Below are positions 61,615 through 64,000 of a stretch of 64,000 nucleotides of DNA, piece by piece. Position numbers and translations under genes: made by a program. This DNA is from Actinomycetales bacterium (GTDB lineage: Bacteria > Actinomycetota > Actinomycetes > Actinomycetales > Microbacteriaceae). Where the stretch lies: assembly GCA_015654475.1 (NCBI GenBank), contig JAATGV010000017.1:1-64000 (forward strand), given 5' to 3'. A model generated the notes under the pieces. It was not told the origin of the DNA. It did no database searches and was given only the letters and a program-made list of their open reading frames with translations. Position 1 is the first letter of the stretch. Each line of letters begins with the position of its first letter.

Positions 61615-64000
61615 TCGCGCGATGCACTTTGGCGCGAGCCAACATCCAAGGCCTCAAACCAGTCGGCGATAAGGTTGATCACTCCCTCAGGGGAGCGTTC
61701 AAGAATGCCACGAACGATAAGCGCCGGCGACTGACGAGCAACCTGGCTGAACCGAATCCACGCCCCAGCCGAACAAATCACGTTCACCATTCCCGTCTCA
61801 TCTTCAAGGTTCAGAAACACCATCCCGCTGGCAGTTCGCGGGCGCTGCCTATGGATAACGACTCCCCCGACCTCGATCCTCCGCCCCGGCTCGGCGGTAG
61901 CCAGATCGACGGCAGCGAGCACGCCCCGGGCGGCCAGAGCCGGGCGCACCGCAACGATTCGGTGATTGTCGACCGAAATTCCGGTAGCCCAAAGATCAGC
62001 CGACAAGATGTCACGATCAGTTGGCATGTCGAACAACGGCACCGGCACACTGGCAAGACTTCCTGCCAAAAACTCGGCACGATCTTGTGAAGCCTGGCCC
62101 GCATGCCACAACGCCTGGCGCCGATCGAGGTCGAACGAGTCGAATGCGCCCGCAGAGGCCAGCGCCTCAAGCTGAGACTGCGTAAGGTCGGCACGGCGCA
62201 CCAAATCCTCCATGCTGCGATAGCGGCCACGCGCATCACGCTCAGCGACGATGCGCTCCGCCAGACGGGTTCCGATTCCCCGTACCCCGGCCAGCCCAAG
62301 CCGCACAGAGACACCCTCATCGCGACGATGCGTCGCGGCAGAATCAGCAGCAGCCGATGCATCGAACGGGCCGACCTTGGGCTGCTCACGGTCAAGGCAA
62401 CCCGGTAAACCCGACTCGGCAACATGCTGCGGCTCAGCTGCACCGGCAGCATCCATCAGCCCAACATCCGCACCAGGTGGTTCAAGCTCAGCCTCGACCC
62501 CAGACAACGCGATGTCTGGGCGCAACACCACAACCCCGTGCCGGCGAGCATCGGCGACAAGGGATGCCCGCGAATAGAACCCCATCGGCTGGGCACGAAG
62601 CAGACCCGCCAAATAGGCGGCCGGATAGTGCAGTTTGAGCCATGAACTCGCATAGACGAGCAGCGCAAAACTGAGCGAATGGCTTTCGGCAAACCCAAAG
62701 TTCGCAAACGCCTCGATCTGGCTATAAACCGCAGCGATCGCCCCATCTGCCATGCCGCGGGCCCGCATGCCATCAATCATCCGGGTGCGGATCGAGTCAA
62801 TGCGTTGCTGCCCACGCTTGGATCCGAAAGCACGGCGCAACAGATCCGCCTCTTCGGGATTCAAGTCAGAAAGGGCGACAGCCATAGCAATGATCTGTTC
62901 CTGAAAAATGGGCACACCCAGGGTGCGTTTGAGGATCGGTTTGAGCAACGGATGCAGATACTTCACCTTCGACGGGTTCGCCCGACGTTCAACGAATGGA
63001 TGCACGGCCCCGCCCTGAATCGGGCCAGGCCGGATCAGCGCGACCTCTACAGTGAGATCATAAAAGTTGCGCGGCTTGAGCCGAGGCAGCAGCCCAAGCT
63101 GGGCACGACTTTCAACCTGGAAAACACCAATCGCGTCGGCGCGGCACAACGCGTCATACACGCCCTGCTCTTCCTTAGGGATCGCATCGAGGTCAAGCCG
63201 AGTGCCAAAAGTCGACTCGATGAGGTCGAAACTTCGCTGAATTGCCGACAGGATGCCAAGCCCGAGCAGATCGAACTTGACCAGGCCCATCCATTCGCAG
63301 TCGTCTTTGTCCCATTGCAGCACGGTGCGGCGCTCCATGCGCGCATGCTCGATGGGCACGATCTCGCCGATAGGCCGGTCGGTGAGCACCATGCCACCTG
63401 AGTGGATGCCAAGGTGGCGAGGGTTGCCCTGCAGGCTGGCGGCCAAGTCGAGAACGACAGGTGGAATTTCGAGTTCGGCGAAGGATTCTGGGTCTGCTTG
63501 ATGGATGGATGCAGAATCTGAAGGCGCGTGGTCAGGCGCTGGCACAGGCGCAGGCGTTGGCACCGCTGACCTTGGCACCGCTGACTTCGGCTCAGGCGTC
63601 GGTACGGAAGTTGACGCAGCCCGCGTCACAAGCTCCGACCGGCTGCGACCCATCTGCTTTGACCAAGCATCTTGTTGGCCGGGGCCGAAGCCAAGCGCCT
63701 TCGCCATATCACGCACTGCGTTTTTAGGGGTATAGCTGATCACGTTCGCGACTTGGGCAGCATTACGCCGACCGTAGGTGGCATACACGTATTGGATGAC
63801 TTCTTCGCGACGATCCGAATCAAAATCGATATCGATGTCAGGTTCTTCGTCTCGAATGGTCGACAAAAACCGTTCGAACGGCAGATCGTAGCGAATCGGA
63901 TCCACCGCCGTGACATCGAGCAGATAGCAGACAGCGCTCGCCGCAGCCGACCCGCGCCCTTGGCACAGAATTCCGCGCCCACGCGCAAACTGCACGATGT
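61605..64000 (-). CDS. dnaE2: Error-prone DNA polymerase DnaE2 (ImuC), 5' end beyond the window
   Basis: About 798 C-terminal residues of a C-family DNA polymerase alpha subunit are present. The palm motif GRGSAAASAVCYLLDVTAVD, catalytic aspartates in PDIDIDFDSDRREEVIQYVY, then the fingers (VEVALIRPGPIQGG, MVHPFVERR-like, FGFAESHSLSFALL), the tandem HhH region and the OB-fold (GMVFLNLEDETGMVNVI) are all recognisable. The short PHP-containing N-terminus lies outside. The loop after the palm carries a Pro/Ala/Ser/Asp-rich insertion (PTPEPKSAVPRSAVPTPAP near 63600-63520), and a second one occurs before VRLGLAGVRGIGT. These are unusual for the family. Likely role: SOS-induced translesion synthesis with ImuB. 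Confidence 0.93.
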   Translation of the reverse strand, partial: IVQFARGRGILCQGRGSAAASAVCYLLDVTAVDPIRYDLPFERFLSTIRDEEPDIDIDFDSDRREEVIQYVYATYGRRNAAQVANVISYTPKNAVRDMAKALGFGPGQQDAWSKQMGRSRSELVTRAASTSVPTPEPKSAVPRSAVPTPAPVPAPDHAPSDSASIHQADPESFAELEIPPVVLDLAASLQGNPRHLGIHSGGMVLTDRPIGEIVPIEHARMERRTVLQWDKDDCEWMGLVKFDLLGLGILSAIQRSFDLIESTFGTRLDLDAIPKEEQGVYDALCRADAIGVFQVESRAQLGLLPRLKPRNFYDLTVEVALIRPGPIQGGAVHPFVERRANPSKVKYLHPLLKPILKRTLGVPIFQEQIIAMAVALSDLNPEEADLLRRAFGSKRGQQRIDSIRTRMIDGMRARGMADGAIAAVYSQIEAFANFGFAESHSLSFALLVYASSWLKLHYPAAYLAGLLRAQPMGFYSRASLVADARRHGVVVLRPDIALSGVEAELEPPGADVGLMDAAGAAEPQHVAESGLPGCLDREQPKVGPFDASAAADSAATHRRDEGVSVRLGLAGVRGIGTRLAERIVAERDARGRYRSMEDLVRRADLTQSQLEALASAGAFDSFDLDRRQALWHAGQASQDRAEFLAGSLASVPVPLFDMPTDRDILSADLWATGISVDNHRIVAVRPALAARGVLAAVDLATAEPGRRIEVGGVVIHRQRPRTASGMVFLNLEDETGMVNVICSAGAWIRFSQVARQSPALIVRGILERSPEGVINLIADWFEALDVGSRQSASRDFR

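Overview
The window comes from a high-GC Gram-positive chromosome, most likely an actinobacterium of the Microbacteriaceae type. The family is inferred from gene content and style: an ispE-rsmA-tatD-metG-rsmI block, an RmlC-RmlD fusion, an Ada-AlkA fusion next to ogt, NrdHEF ribonucleotide reductase, Pmt/MptB-type mannosyltransferases, and many genes that appear to be transcribed without a leader (a -10 hexamer exactly 6-7 nt before the start codon). No IS element, prophage, CRISPR array, rRNA or tRNA was recognised.

Layout. 1-3.5 kb: the tail of an unknown gene, an Nramp manganese transporter and an ABC-F ATPase. 3.5-22 kb: a rhamnose/rhamnoside catabolic island. It contains L-rhamnose isomerase, rhamnulokinase, rhamnulose-1-P aldolase, lactaldehyde reductase, mutarotase, a sugar MFS permease, an alpha-L-rhamnosidase (GH78), a binding-protein ABC importer without its own ATPase, two LacI regulators with visible operators, a medium-chain dehydrogenase, and an aldehyde dehydrogenase interrupted by an in-frame TAA. 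22-27.5 kb: ispE, rsmA, tatD, metG and rsmI. 27.6-36 kb: protein mannosyltransferase, MFS exporter, TetR, D-Ala-D-Ala carboxypeptidase, membrane glycosyltransferase, and a PadR/HAAS pair. 36.3-40.1 kb: nrdHEF under a NrdR box pair, with nrdE carrying a premature TAA and no nrdI. 40.5-46 kb: a secreted Ig-like protein, ogt, ada-alkA, a repeat-dense 750-bp intergenic tract with a remnant of a second corA, and corA. 46-58.9 kb: cell-envelope polysaccharide genes (MptB-like and DPM-like transferases, a large polytopic protein, GtrA, a 1092-residue three-domain glycosyltransferase, rmlB, rmlA, rmlCD, tagD). 59-64 kb: a YtcJ-type amidohydrolase, a small membrane protein, and the 3' part of an error-prone DNA polymerase (dnaE2).

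How it fits together. The island would release L-rhamnose from rhamnosides, import it, and convert it to dihydroxyacetone phosphate and lactaldehyde. At the other end of the window the Rml enzymes make dTDP-L-rhamnose from glucose-1-phosphate for the wall polysaccharide built by the neighbouring transferases. The most unusual signals are the two in-frame TAA codons in otherwise intact genes (one in nrdE), the families of imperfect palindromes shared between distant intergenic regions, and the consistent leaderless-promoter geometry of the backbone genes compared with the Shine-Dalgarno starts of the island.
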